NCBI GenBank assembly: GCA_030424545.1
Contig: JAUHWL010000021.1
Location: 1 to 45,070, forward strand
Source: Bacteroidia bacterium
GTDB lineage: Bacteria > Bacteroidota > Bacteroidia > Flavobacteriales > Schleiferiaceae
Direction of reading: 5' to 3'
Length of the DNA stretch: 45,070 nucleotides
In this document: positions 8,342 through 17,720 of the stretch, piece after piece
Layout: each line of letters begins with the position of its first letter
Position numbering within the stretch: the stretch's first letter is position 1
Notes under the pieces: generated by a model
The model's input: the letters and a program-made list of their open reading frames with translations, nothing else
The model's database searches: none
What the model was told of the DNA's origin: nothing
Made by a program: the position numbers and the translations under genes

Positions 8342-10942
8342 TTATTTCGCATCAATTCCTAGCTTTTTTTTCCACTCATTTAAAATCATTAATGCTTCCA
8401 CAGGAGTTAAAGTATTTATATCTAACCCAACCATGTCATTTTTAATTTCTTCTAATAAGGGGTCGTCAAGTTTAAAAAAGCTAAGCTGCAATTCTTTGTC
8501 TTTTGCCAATTTTTTAGGCCCCTTACTTTCTCTAGAGGCCTCTAAAGAAGCCAGCATTTTATTGGCTTTGTTTATTACAAACTTGGGTATGCCAGCCATT
8601 TGGGCAACATGTATACCAAAACTGTGTGCGCTTCCGCCAGGCTCTAGTTTGCGCATAAAGATTATTTTTTCGCCAACTTCTTTAATAGAAACATTAAAAT
8701 TTTTAATGCGCTCAAAGAGCTCACTCATCTCGTTTAACTCATGATAATGCGTGGCAAAAAGCGTAAGTGGCTTTGTGGGATGATTGTGTAAAAATTCACT
8801 TATTCCCCAAGCAATAGAGATGCCATCGTAAGTGCTTGTTCCTCGGCCAATTTCATCCAATATCACCAAACTGTTTTCTGATAAGTTATTGAGAATACTA
8901 GCGGTTTCATTCATCTCTACCATAAAAGTAGACTCGCCTTGGCTAATGTTGTCTGAGGCGCCAACACGCACAAATATTTTATCTAACAAACAAAGTTCTG
9001 CTTCTTTGGCTGGCACATAGCAACCAATTTGAGCCATTAAACAAATAAGGGCCGTTTGGCGTAGCAGGGCACTTTTACCAGACATGTTCGGTCCAGTTAT
9101 CATGATGATTTGCTGGGTTTCTTTGTTTAACTCTAGGTTATTTGCTACATAAGGAGCATCAGGACTTAATTGTTGTTCTATTACAGCATGTCTACCAGCG
9201 GTTATTCTTACTTGTTTTGAGTCTGAAAAAACGGGGCGACAATATTTGTTTTCGTTGGCTAGGATGGAAAAATTAATAATACAATCAAGCTTGCCAATGG
9301 CAAATGCATTTTGCTGAAGCATGCTTATATATGCCTTTAATCGCTCTATAAAATTGTTATAGATGGATGTTTCAATGCTGTTTATTTTTTCTTCAGCACC
9401 TAGTACTTTAGCTTCAAATACCTTTAGTTCTTCGGTAATATATCTCTCCGCATTTACCAAAGTTTGTTTTCTTATCCATTCTTTGGGCACTTTGTCTTTG
9501 TGTGTATTTCTTACTTCAAGATAATATCCAAATACATTGTTAAAAGCTAATTTTAAATTGGCAATTCCACTATTCTCCGCCTCGGTTTTTTGAATGTTTT
9601 CTAGATGAGATTTGCCATCTCGTAGCAAACTGCGTAGCTCATCAAGTTCACTATTCACCCCTTCTTTTATCACATTTCCTTTTGAAACTTGTACTGGAGC
9701 ATCTTCGTTTAGGGTAGCCGAAATGAGTTTGTTTAGTTTCGGAAGGGTGTCAATCGTATCAACCAATTGAAGTAGGCCACTATGCTTTTGCTTGCTTAAA
9801 AATGCCGTGAGCATTTCTAATGCTTGCAACGAGTTAAGCAGTACGTTAATCTCTTTTGGATTAATTCTAGCCGTAGCAATTTTAGAAACCAAGCGCTCTA
9901 AATCGTAAATCTGGCTAATGTATTCCGATGTTGTTTCGGCAACTTTATTCTTTTCTTTAAAAAAAGTTACCAGATCCAAACGGTTGTTAAGTTCGGCTGT
10001 TTTTTTAAGCGGAAAAGCCAGCCACCTTTTTAGCATTCGTGCCCCCATTGGGGAAACGGTGTGGTCTAGAATATCAATCAATGTCTTTCCATTCGGAGAA
10101 TTAGAAGTAAAGATTTCCAAATTTCGAATGGTAAATTTATCCATCCACACATATTCATCTTCTACAATTCTTGATATTGAAAGGATGTGTTCCAGTTTAT
10201 GGTGCTGATTGTCGTTTAAATATTTAAGGGCTGCTCCGGCAGCAATAATGGCTTGTGGCAGCTCTTCGATGCCATAACCCTTTAAGCTTTTGCTGTTAAA
10301 ATGTGAGGTTAAATAATTGTAAGCATAGTCATGTTGAAATGGCCAGTCATCCATCGCAAACTGATAGAATTTATCACCAAGCCATTCGTTAATTCGGTTT
10401 TTGTGTTTTTTGCTAAAAACAATTTCGGTAGGTTGTAAGCTTTGTATGAGTTTGTCTATAAACTCTTGATTGCCTTCTGCCGTTAAAAATTCTCCCGTAG
10501 AAACATCAATAAAAGAAACGCCAATTCTGTTTTTATCGAAGCTTAATGTGGCTAAAAAATTATTGCTTTTAGAATGAAGAATTTGATCGTTAAAAGTAAC
10601 GCCAGGAGTCACGAGTTCGGTAACTCCGCGCTTTACTATGGTTTTTGTTTGTTTAGGATCTTCTAATTGATCACAAATAGCCACGCGTTGCCCAGCTCTA
10701 ATTAATTTCGGCAAGTATGTGTTTAATGCATGATGCGGAAAACCAGCTAATTCAATATGCGCAGCAGAACCGTTTGCACGTTTTGTTAAAACAATATCTA
10801 AGATTCTGCTTGTTTTTATGGCATCTTCGCCAAATGTTTCATAGAAATCACCAACTCGAAAGAGCAATAAGGCCTCAGGATGTTTTGCTTTTATCCCAAG
10901 ATATTGCTTCATTAAAGGGGTTTCACTTTTTTTGCCAGCCAA
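8342..10942 (-). CDS. mutS: DNA mismatch repair protein MutS
   Basis: Recognises mismatches and small loops and starts repair with MutL. The 866 aa show all MutS parts: the mismatch-reading Phe-X-Glu in GDFYETFGE (about residue 38), connector, lever and clamp domains, and a C-terminal ABC-type ATPase with Walker A GPNMSGKS (about 615), Walker B LVILDEIGRGTSTYDG and the FATHYHEL switch. The start is the TTG at 10942 because the conserved N-terminus (ETPLMKQY) precedes the first in-frame ATG at 10912. mutL is not in the window. The two tRNA genes follow on the same strand. Confidence 0.97.
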   Translation of the reverse strand: MAGKKSETPLMKQYLGIKAKHPEALLLFRVGDFYETFGEDAIKTSRILDIVLTKRANGSAAHIELAGFPHHALNTYLPKLIRAGQRVAICDQLEDPKQTKTIVKRGVTELVTPGVTFNDQILHSKSNNFLATLSFDKNRIGVSFIDVSTGEFLTAEGNQEFIDKLIQSLQPTEIVFSKKHKNRINEWLGDKFYQFAMDDWPFQHDYAYNYLTSHFNSKSLKGYGIEELPQAIIAAGAALKYLNDNQHHKLEHILSISRIVEDEYVWMDKFTIRNLEIFTSNSPNGKTLIDILDHTVSPMGARMLKRWLAFPLKKTAELNNRLDLVTFFKEKNKVAETTSEYISQIYDLERLVSKIATARINPKEINVLLNSLQALEMLTAFLSKQKHSGLLQLVDTIDTLPKLNKLISATLNEDAPVQVSKGNVIKEGVNSELDELRSLLRDGKSHLENIQKTEAENSGIANLKLAFNNVFGYYLEVRNTHKDKVPKEWIRKQTLVNAERYITEELKVFEAKVLGAEEKINSIETSIYNNFIERLKAYISMLQQNAFAIGKLDCIINFSILANENKYCRPVFSDSKQVRITAGRHAVIEQQLSPDAPYVANNLELNKETQQIIMITGPNMSGKSALLRQTALICLMAQIGCYVPAKEAELCLLDKIFVRVGASDNISQGESTFMVEMNETASILNNLSENSLVILDEIGRGTSTYDGISIAWGISEFLHNHPTKPLTLFATHYHELNEMSELFERIKNFNVSIKEVGEKIIFMRKLEPGGSAHSFGIHVAQMAGIPKFVINKANKMLASLEASRESKGPKKLAKDKELQLSFFKLDDPLLEEIKNDMVGLDINTLTPVEALMILNEWKKKLGIDAK

Positions 10943-10980
10943 TTTAATTTGTTTGAGTTGAGTTCACGAATATACTACCC

Positions 10981-11505
10981 ATGAGAAAGCTACGAAATAG
11001 CGAGTTGAAGAGACTTTCAACAGAAGAGTTTAAAGCGATTAAAAAATTACCAATCATTGTTGCGTTGGATGATGTGCGCAGTATGCACAATGTAGGTTCT
11101 GTTTTTAGAACTTCTGATTCTTTTACCGTTGAAAAGATTTTGTTAGGTGGAATTACTCCCGTTCCGCCAATGGTAGAAATAGAAAAAACAGCTCTTGGAG
11201 CAACTTCAAGTGTAGATTGGCTCTATAGCGAAGATTTAAAATCGAGTTTACTTAACTTAAAAAATGAAGGGTATAAAGTTTTTGCTTTTGAGCATTCTAG
11301 CGAAAGTATATCCGTTTTAAATAGCAACTGGAACGGAGAAAAAGTTGTTCTAGTTTTTGGCAATGAAGTAAAAGGTGTTTCTCTTGATGTTCTTAAAATT
11401 TGCGATGAAATTATTGAGATTCCACAATTTGGAACAAAACACTCCTTAAATATTTCTGTGAGTGTTGGTATTGGATTATGGGAATTTGTCAGGAAAATGA
11501 TTTAA
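10981..11505 (+). CDS. SpoU/TrmH-family RNA 2'-O-methyltransferase
   Basis: A 174-aa SPOUT enzyme consisting almost only of the catalytic knot. The three SpoU motifs are visible: NVGSVFRTSD (about residues 39-48, containing the catalytic Arg), VLVFGNEVKGV, and IPQFGTKHSLNISVSVGI. It transfers a methyl group from SAM to a ribose 2'-OH of tRNA or rRNA; the substrate cannot be read from the sequence. There is no extra N-terminal RNA-binding domain. It is divergent from mutS with 38 bp between the starts. Confidence 0.88.
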   Translation: MRKLRNSELKRLSTEEFKAIKKLPIIVALDDVRSMHNVGSVFRTSDSFTVEKILLGGITPVPPMVEIEKTALGATSSVDWLYSEDLKSSLLNLKNEGYKVFAFEHSSESISVLNSNWNGEKVVLVFGNEVKGVSLDVLKICDEIIEIPQFGTKHSLNISVSVGIGLWEFVRKMI

Positions 11506-11541
11506 ATAAAAAAGGGTCGCAATTGCGACCCTTTTTTATTT
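11504..11541. terminator. Bidirectional terminator between converging genes
   Basis: Perfect 19-bp inverted repeat centred on GGGTCGCAATTGCGACCC with A-run and T-run flanks, serving both the methyltransferase gene from the left and the OmpA gene from the right. Confidence 0.92.
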
Positions 11542-11555
11542 ATCTACTAAAACTC

Positions 11556-13076
11556 TTATTTCTTTATTTCAAATACTGCTCTTCTGTTGATGTCATCACG
11601 TTTGTAAGCTAAGTCTGTTTTTCCTTTAGCTACTACGTCAATTCTACCTCCATCAATTCCAAAGTCATTTACTAGAGCCATTTTAGCTGCTACAGCACGT
11701 CTTTCAGACAATTTGTAGTTGTATTGCTCACTTCCAACCTTATCAGTATGTCCGTAAACTACAAGTTTAGTATTTGGATTAGCATTCATAAATCTTGCAA
11801 TTGTGGCAAGACGTTGATAGTTAGCTGAAGTAACAACAGCTTTGTCAAAGTCAAAGTAAATCATCGGAAGGAACGATTCAGCTGTAGCTGCGCCACCACC
11901 AATTTTGTCAACTATAGTAACACCTTGGAAGTTTACAAAAGCACCTGGTTTAGAGTTTGGCTCAAGGTCTCGTCCGTTAGGAACGCTATCACCATCATCG
12001 TCTAATTCACGTCCATTGGCATCAACTTTAGCTCCTCTTGTAGAATAAGGATCCTCATCAATATCATCTGGAATACCATCTTTATCTTGGTCAACTGCTT
12101 GTCCACCACCGTAAACCATGTATCCTTCTGGAGTATCAGGCTCTTTGTCAAAGTAATCAGACACACCGTCTTTGTCTTTGTCTTCCATCATTTGACCCAT
12201 TTGGTCAACTAACTTGTCTACGCGAGGGTCAACACCTGGGCCCATATAGATAATAGGGGTAGGATCTTCATGTTCTTTAAACCAAGAAAAGTGATAGTTA
12301 ACACCAACATTAAAGTAAACTAAGAAGTCATTTGTTGTATTTCCAAATGCAATTTCTTGTAAATTTTTATCGCCACTTTCTGTTGGCCATTGTTCTTTAA
12401 CCAATGTTTCAGAACCATCCATGTTGTCATCCATTGCCCATGTTGCGTCCATAGCAATTTTCAAATCCCAACGTTCTGCAAATCTGTAACGCCATTCAAC
12501 TCCAAAAGGCATATAAACAGTGTTGTGAGATTTTTCTTCTTTTTCTTTGTCGCTTAAAAATTGTGGCTCTTTATCTGTTCCAAGTTTAAACAGTTCGTCA
12601 CCATTTTTGTACACAATTGCATTAGCCCATGTATAACCAAGACCAGCATGTAGTATCCATGCATCTTTTCTTTCTTTCATTCTATTTCTTGTGCCTAATC
12701 CAGTCAAGTTTAACATGAAATCAAACTCACCTCTAAAAGTAGAAGAAGCTTTAACGGCATAAATACCGCGAGAACCAGAATAAGTTAACCATCCGGCATT
12801 ACCTTTAATACCCCAAGCAGAAGAGTACCATTTTTGTATGTTAACAGAAAATCCAGGGTCAAATCCTCCAAAATCGCTATTAAAATCTTTTTGATTGGCT
12901 TCTAATTGGTGCATGTCACCAAATAAGAGTGACCATCCAAAATCTGCACCAATAGACCAACTGCGATATTTGCGTGTTTCTTCTTTGGCTTCTTTAGAGT
13001 CTGTAGCAGTGCTATCTTGACCGTAAGAAAGGAAGCCGAAGCTTAATGCAAGCGCAAGCATTGTAACTTTTTTCAT
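11556..13076 (-). CDS. OmpA-family outer-membrane protein with calcium-binding repeats
   Basis: A 506-aa envelope protein linking the outer membrane to peptidoglycan. A signal peptide (cleavage near LSYGQ, residue 20) is followed by an N-terminal beta-barrel region to about residue 285, then thrombospondin type 3-like acidic repeats (DKDKDGVSDYFD, DQDKDGIPDDID, DDDGDSVPNGRD) that probably bind calcium, and a C-terminal OmpA domain (IYFDFDKAVVTSANYQRL to the end, with VYGHTDKVGS and LSERRA). A good Bacteroidota promoter lies upstream. It is usually an abundant protein in this phylum. Confidence 0.92.
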   Translation of the reverse strand: MKKVTMLALALSFGFLSYGQDSTATDSKEAKEETRKYRSWSIGADFGWSLLFGDMHQLEANQKDFNSDFGGFDPGFSVNIQKWYSSAWGIKGNAGWLTYSGSRGIYAVKASSTFRGEFDFMLNLTGLGTRNRMKERKDAWILHAGLGYTWANAIVYKNGDELFKLGTDKEPQFLSDKEKEEKSHNTVYMPFGVEWRYRFAERWDLKIAMDATWAMDDNMDGSETLVKEQWPTESGDKNLQEIAFGNTTNDFLVYFNVGVNYHFSWFKEHEDPTPIIYMGPGVDPRVDKLVDQMGQMMEDKDKDGVSDYFDKEPDTPEGYMVYGGGQAVDQDKDGIPDDIDEDPYSTRGAKVDANGRELDDDGDSVPNGRDLEPNSKPGAFVNFQGVTIVDKIGGGAATAESFLPMIYFDFDKAVVTSANYQRLATIARFMNANPNTKLVVYGHTDKVGSEQYNYKLSERRAVAAKMALVNDFGIDGGRIDVVAKGKTDLAYKRDDINRRAVFEIKK

Positions 13077-13117
13077 AAGAGTAGCTTTAACTTATTTTTA
13101 GTATTAGTAGTTTGCAG

Positions 13118-13147
13118 CAAAAGTAAGAATATTTTATGCTGAGCAAA
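13118..13147 (-). promoter_or_regulatory. Promoter of the OmpA gene (TTTG-N18-TACTTTTG)
   Basis: On the minus strand, a -33 TTTG (13144-13147) and a -7 TACTTTTG (13118-13125) separated by 18 bp match the Bacteroidota primary-sigma consensus TTTG / TANNTTTG. It lies 41 bp upstream of the start codon. Confidence 0.65.
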
Positions 13148-13170
13148 GCGTTATTTTAAAAAATAGAAAC

Positions 13171-13806
13171 TTATAGAATAATTGATTTAGGATTGGAGCT
13201 TTTTAATTGCGGAATAGTGTCTTGCCATAGCGTATTGATGAGTTGGTCTACAGAATTCCATCTGTCTTTATTATAACGAATTATCACAAAATTTTGAGTG
13301 TAATCTGTTAAGAAATCATTCTTATAATTTTCATTAATATCCCTTAAGTAATTGTTGTCTATTAAATTTTCAAACGATCGTGCACGAGCAAAAATATTCT
13401 CTTTTATATATTCTAAATCAGTATGTAAGTAAATGACCAACGTGGGTTTTGGTAATTTTTTAACCAGAATTCTATAAAATGTTTGAAACAACCTTAACTC
13501 TTCTTCTCTTAAATTTTTTTTGGCAAAGAGGAGTGTTTTAGCAAAAGAGTAATCTGCAACGTAGTTGGTTTGAAACAAACTAGGATTAGAAAAAATATTA
13601 TTTAATTGCTCAAATCTTTCGGCTAGAAAAGACAACTCTAATGGAAATGCATGTTTTTTTGGGTCTTTATAGAAGGGTTCTAAAAACGGATTCTCAGAAA
13701 ATTGCTCTAAAATTTCTTTGGAACCCGTAATTTCTGCAAACCGTTTTGCAAAGGTGGTTTTACCTGCACCAATATTACCTTCTATACAAATGTATTTACC
13801 GTTCAT
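13171..13806 (-). CDS. Deoxynucleoside kinase
   Basis: Phosphorylates deoxynucleosides for salvage. 211 aa with the P-loop GNIGAGKTT (residues 9-17), and a LID-like arginine segment in FARARSFE. The position of the usual DRS/ERS motif reads ADYSFAKT, a variant that I associate with a Bacteroidota subgroup of the family. It overlaps folK by 4 bp (ATGA), so the two are translationally coupled. A second paralogue, with a classical DR motif, is at 20117-20731; the two probably differ in nucleoside preference. Confidence 0.85.
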   Translation of the reverse strand: MNGKYICIEGNIGAGKTTFAKRFAEITGSKEILEQFSENPFLEPFYKDPKKHAFPLELSFLAERFEQLNNIFSNPSLFQTNYVADYSFAKTLLFAKKNLREEELRLFQTFYRILVKKLPKPTLVIYLHTDLEYIKENIFARARSFENLIDNNYLRDINENYKNDFLTDYTQNFVIIRYNKDRWNSVDQLINTLWQDTIPQLKSSNPKSIIL

Positions 13807-14285
13807 TTTTTATATGCGGTTATTTTATCTTCAGATTTTTGAAATAACTGCTCAATAGTAAGGTGTAATGTAGGGTGTACGTATGTAGGAATTATTTCTA
13901 GCAACGGCTCAAGAATGAAGTTTCTTAAGTGCAATTTCGGATGTGGAACTGTCAATAATTTTGACTCAATAACTTCGTTGCCGTAAAACAACACATCTAA
14001 ATCTATTATGCGGTCTGTATAAATGGTGCCTTTTCTGTTGCGCCCCATTGCAGTTTCTACTTTTAAAAGTAGGGTTATAACTTCTAAAGCCGTTTGAGTT
14101 GTTTCTAATTCTATTACTTGGTTGTAAAAAGTGTGTGTAGAAGAAAACCCCCAAGGTGCAGAACTGTAAACACTTGATTGATTTGTAATCGTTCCAACAG
14201 ACTGTGCCACTTGTTCTATGGCATACTTTAAATTAAATTCTTTATTTCCGAGGTTTGTGCCTAGAGAAATATATACTTTCGTCAA
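13803..14285 (-). CDS. folK: 2-amino-4-hydroxy-6-hydroxymethyldihydropteridine pyrophosphokinase
   Basis: HPPK of the folate pathway, transferring pyrophosphate from ATP to the pterin. The 160 aa have the family signature: YISLGTNLG at the N-terminus, SSVYSSAPWGF, FYNQVIEL, and RTIDLD-like DRIIDLDVLFY binding Mg, then VPHPKLHLRNFILEPL. The start is a TTG at 14285, because the conserved strand begins two residues later and no ATG is available. The gap to the divergent sppA start is only 16 bp, so its promoter must lie within sppA or the reverse. Confidence 0.93.
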   Translation of the reverse strand: MTKVYISLGTNLGNKEFNLKYAIEQVAQSVGTITNQSSVYSSAPWGFSSTHTFYNQVIELETTQTALEVITLLLKVETAMGRNRKGTIYTDRIIDLDVLFYGNEVIESKLLTVPHPKLHLRNFILEPLLEIIPTYVHPTLHLTIEQLFQKSEDKITAYKK

Positions 14286-14301
14286 CTGATACTCTTTTAA
14301 A

Positions 14302-16050
14302 ATGAAAATATTTTTTAAAGCTTACTTAGCTAGCTTATTGGCAGGAATAACATTTGTGTTCCTATTATTTCTTTCAATTTTTCTGATGCCAAAGGAAGAA
14401 AAAATTACTGTGAGGAAAAACTCAGTTCTTCATATAAAACTAAACAAAGCAATAACCGAAAGATCCGTAGATGATCCATTTGAAAATTTTGATTTTGTAA
14501 ACTATCAAAGTACGGCAAGTATTGGTTTAAATGATTTGAAAGCGGCTTTGCGCAATGCCAAATCTGATGATAATATTAAAGGTGTTTTTTTAGAATTTGG
14601 CCTTTTTGGCGGTGGTCTATCAACGTTAAAAGAGTTTAGAGATGCAATTCTTGATTTTAAAGAGTCGGGTAAATTTGTTTGGAGCTATGCAGACATATTT
14701 ACGCAAGGAGGCTACTATCTGGCTTCGGCTTCAGATTCGGTTTTCATTAACCCAAGCGGTTTTTTAGAGTGGAACGGATGGTCATCTTCTAGGCCTTACC
14801 TTAAAGGTTTGTTTGACAAAATAGGTATTGAGCCGGTTGTAGTGCGCGGATCAAACAATAAATTTAAAAGTGCCGTAGAGCCATATTTAGGTAAAGAAAT
14901 GAGCGAAGCCAACAAGTTGCAAATGGAAACTTTGTTGGGTGATATGTGGGGTGTAATGTTGAGCGAAGTTTCAGCTTCTAGAAACATGACTACGGATAGC
15001 TTGCAAAGTATTACGGATGGTATGAAAAGCTTTATCCCTAAAAAATCTTTGGCGCTTGGTATGGTGGATGGTTTGTTGTTTAAATCCGATATAGACGAAA
15101 AATTAAAAGAAATAACCGAAGCGAAATCGGTGGCCAGAACTCCAAAAATCTCTTTAAAGAGATATGTAAAGAACCTTGGGAATCAGAGCAAAGAAAAAAA
15201 TATTGCCATTATTTATGCTCAAGGAGAAATAGTAATGGGCGATGGTGGCACTGCAGATATTGGCCCAACAGCTTACGTAAAAGCGATACAAAAAGCTGCG
15301 GCTGATGATGATGTTAAAGCCATTGTGTTACGGGTAAATTCACCTGGAGGGAGTGCCTTAACGTCTGATATAATTCACCACGAACTTGTAAAAGCACAAG
15401 CCAAAAAACCATTGGTGGTAAGCATGGGAGATTATGCCGCTTCGGGCGGATATTTTATTAGTGCTCCGGCAAATAAAATTGTGGCGCAACCTACAACAGT
15501 TACAGGGTCTATTGGGGTGTTTATGATGACATTCACAGCCAAAGATTTGTTAGAAAATAAAGCAGACGTACACTATCATACCGTAAAAACGGGCCAAATG
15601 GCAGATTTAGGCAACCCCGCCAGAGATATGACTGAAGAAGAATATAAAGTGTTGCAAAATGGCGTTGATGAAACGTACGGAGCGTTTATACAAAAAGTAA
15701 AAAACGGTCGTGGTTTAGACTCTTTATTTGTAGATAGCATTGGGCAAGGCCGCGTGTGGAGTGGCACAAGAGCGTTAGAAATTGGTTTGGTTGATGAAAT
15801 TGGTGGCCTAGATCGTGCGGTAGAATTGGCCGCAGAATTGGCCGATTTAAAAGATTATGGCATTGTAGAATTGCCAAAACAAGTTTCACAATTAGAGCAA
15901 ATTCTAAAATCGTTTGACGATACGAGCATGAAAGAAAAAATGCTAAAAGAAGAATTAGGCGAATTATATGATACCTATTTTTTAATGCAAAAAATGCGCA
16001 AGCAAAAAGGAATGATGGCGCGGATGCCTTATGATATTATTATTGAGTGA
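14302..16050 (+). CDS. sppA: Signal peptide peptidase SppA, 67K type
   Basis: Membrane-bound serine protease that degrades cleaved signal peptides. 582 aa, with one N-terminal membrane anchor (about residues 7-30) and the tandem-domain layout of the long form. The Ser-Lys dyad is visible: K189 in FKSAVEP from the first domain and S381 in DYAASGGYF from the second, with GPTAYVKAI and VNSPGGSALTSD nearby. It overlaps the next gene by 4 bp (GTGA), which starts a three-gene membrane-protein operon. Confidence 0.94.
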   Translation: MKIFFKAYLASLLAGITFVFLLFLSIFLMPKEEKITVRKNSVLHIKLNKAITERSVDDPFENFDFVNYQSTASIGLNDLKAALRNAKSDDNIKGVFLEFGLFGGGLSTLKEFRDAILDFKESGKFVWSYADIFTQGGYYLASASDSVFINPSGFLEWNGWSSSRPYLKGLFDKIGIEPVVVRGSNNKFKSAVEPYLGKEMSEANKLQMETLLGDMWGVMLSEVSASRNMTTDSLQSITDGMKSFIPKKSLALGMVDGLLFKSDIDEKLKEITEAKSVARTPKISLKRYVKNLGNQSKEKNIAIIYAQGEIVMGDGGTADIGPTAYVKAIQKAAADDDVKAIVLRVNSPGGSALTSDIIHHELVKAQAKKPLVVSMGDYAASGGYFISAPANKIVAQPTTVTGSIGVFMMTFTAKDLLENKADVHYHTVKTGQMADLGNPARDMTEEEYKVLQNGVDETYGAFIQKVKNGRGLDSLFVDSIGQGRVWSGTRALEIGLVDEIGGLDRAVELAAELADLKDYGIVELPKQVSQLEQILKSFDDTSMKEKMLKEELGELYDTYFLMQKMRKQKGMMARMPYDIIIE

Positions 16051-16763
16051 AAACCGAATCTCAAATTTCTTTAAAAGGAAAAAAACAAGAGCTTGCCAGA
16101 AAGATATTTCTCTTTCTGGCTTCGCTTTTTATAGCCGCATTGGTTACCTGCAATATTATAGCCAATAAATTTGTAGCCGTTGATATTTGGCTGTTTGGAT
16201 ACATTAAGACATTTACCATTTCTGTAGGGGTTTTGCCTTACCCTATTACCTTTTTAATTACTGATATTTTATCTGAGGTTTACGGCAAGCGTAGAACGGC
16301 CGAAGTTGTTTTTTCGGGGTTTGGCGTTTCTATCTTTGTTATGTTTTTATTGTGGTTGGGCCACATTTTTCCGGCCATTCCAAATTCTCCTGTAAACGAT
16401 TATAATTACGATGTTGTTTTTCAAAACTCATGGCGTGTCATATTAGCCAGCATGGCTGCCTACCTATCGGCACAATTTCTAGATGTTAAGCTGTTTCATT
16501 TTTTTAAGCGCAAAACCGATGGCAAAAAGCTGTGGTTGCGGAACAATTTTTCTACCATAACATCGCAATTGGTAGATACTACTTTGGTGGTGCTTGTTTT
16601 GTTTATAGGCACATTGGGTTGGCAAACTTTAGGGCAGTATATTTTAGACGGATGGCTATTTAAAATAATATTTGCCGCCATAGATACCATTTTTATATAT
16701 GCCATAATGTGGTGGTTTAAAAAGACTTTCGGGTTAAAACCGGGGCAAGAAATTAGGATATAG
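16047..16763 (+). CDS. Queuosine precursor transporter (YhhQ family)
   Basis: A 238-aa inner-membrane protein of the VUT/YhhQ family, which imports the queuosine precursors preQ0 or preQ1 in characterised members. Six hydrophobic segments are apparent, with the family motifs NIIANKFV, YPITFLITDILSEVYGK and QLVDTTLVV. It starts with GTG at 16047, overlapping the sppA stop by 4 bp, and ends directly at the next start codon. No preQ1 riboswitch is possible in the leader because there is none. The family is clear; the substrate is inferred. Confidence 0.85.
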   Translation: MKTESQISLKGKKQELARKIFLFLASLFIAALVTCNIIANKFVAVDIWLFGYIKTFTISVGVLPYPITFLITDILSEVYGKRRTAEVVFSGFGVSIFVMFLLWLGHIFPAIPNSPVNDYNYDVVFQNSWRVILASMAAYLSAQFLDVKLFHFFKRKTDGKKLWLRNNFSTITSQLVDTTLVVLVLFIGTLGWQTLGQYILDGWLFKIIFAAIDTIFIYAIMWWFKKTFGLKPGQEIRI

Positions 16764-17720
16764 GTGGCAGTTTTAAAAAAATACGGGCTCGTTTTAGTAC
16801 AGGTTTTGCTAATTGCCGGAAGCAGCTATTTGCTGTATTCTAAGCTTGGCGATGCACATTTTTTGGCCGAGATAAAAAAAGCGATTACACTTTTGCATTG
16901 GTGGCATTGGCCAATTCTTTTGGTGCTTTCTGCGCTAAATTGGTTTTTTGATACGCGCACGTGGCAACTCATTTTAAAACCCTTTAGCAACATTGCATTT
17001 TTGCAGGCGCTTAAAATTAATGTAATTGCCCAAAGTGCCGGTGCCATTACGCCCATGGCAGTTGGAGATTACGGCTTGCGCTCTTATTTGTTGAAGGATA
17101 AAATTGAGCAGCGCCAAAACGCATTGCTCTCGCTTTCCTACAGATTGGTTAAAATGGCCATCCGCATAATTTCAGGCTTGCTCTGCATTGTTTATATATC
17201 GGCACACTACAAATTATTTTTGTTAGGAGCCGTTCTTGCGCTAGTATTGATGGTGCTTAGCGGCATAAGCATACGTGCGGTTGTTCATTATTTAAGCAAG
17301 AGCAAAAGAGCCAATAAAATTTTAAAAGAACGAGACCGACTAGATTTTAAACGCTTAAATTTAAAAAGGGTGTTGGTGCCAACCGTATTGCTTTTTGTGG
17401 CATACAGTGTGCAAACGGCAATATTAATTTATTGGTTGGCCGATACCCAAACGTTTTTACAAATTTGGGTTTGGGTAATTATTACGTATAGCATCACTTC
17501 GTTTTTACCGGCCACGGGAGTCTTCGATCCGATGATAAAAAGTGCATTTGGCGCGTTGTTTACGTTGCAATTGGCAGCATCGCCTGCTGTAATTTTAGTT
17601 GGCTTTAGCGTAACCTGGCTGATGAATTTAGGTGTTCCCGGATTTATTTCTTCGGTGTTGTTTAGAAAGCTAATAGGCAAATCTTATCGCACATCAAAAT
17701 CTACAACAAACCCTTCATGA
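16764..17720 (+). CDS. Polytopic membrane protein, LPG synthase TM-domain (flippase-like) family
   Basis: 318 aa with about eight hydrophobic segments, resembling the transmembrane domain of lysylphosphatidylglycerol synthases (UPF0104), which flips lipids. The conserved region includes AQSAGAITPMAVGDYGLRSY and, later, FLPATGVFDPMIKSAFG. There is no synthase domain. It begins with GTG immediately after the preceding TAG (no spacer), with AGGATA just upstream. Its 3' end overlaps the converging DUF2797 gene by 37 bp. Function is unknown. Confidence 0.65.
   Translation: MAVLKKYGLVLVQVLLIAGSSYLLYSKLGDAHFLAEIKKAITLLHWWHWPILLVLSALNWFFDTRTWQLILKPFSNIAFLQALKINVIAQSAGAITPMAVGDYGLRSYLLKDKIEQRQNALLSLSYRLVKMAIRIISGLLCIVYISAHYKLFLLGAVLALVLMVLSGISIRAVVHYLSKSKRANKILKERDRLDFKRLNLKRVLVPTVLLFVAYSVQTAILIYWLADTQTFLQIWVWVIITYSITSFLPATGVFDPMIKSAFGALFTLQLAASPAVILVGFSVTWLMNLGVPGFISSVLFRKLIGKSYRTSKSTTNPS

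Noticed and set aside
16000-16060. preQ1 riboswitch before the queuosine precursor transporter
   Set aside because: The transporter start overlaps the preceding stop codon, so there is no untranslated leader to hold one.
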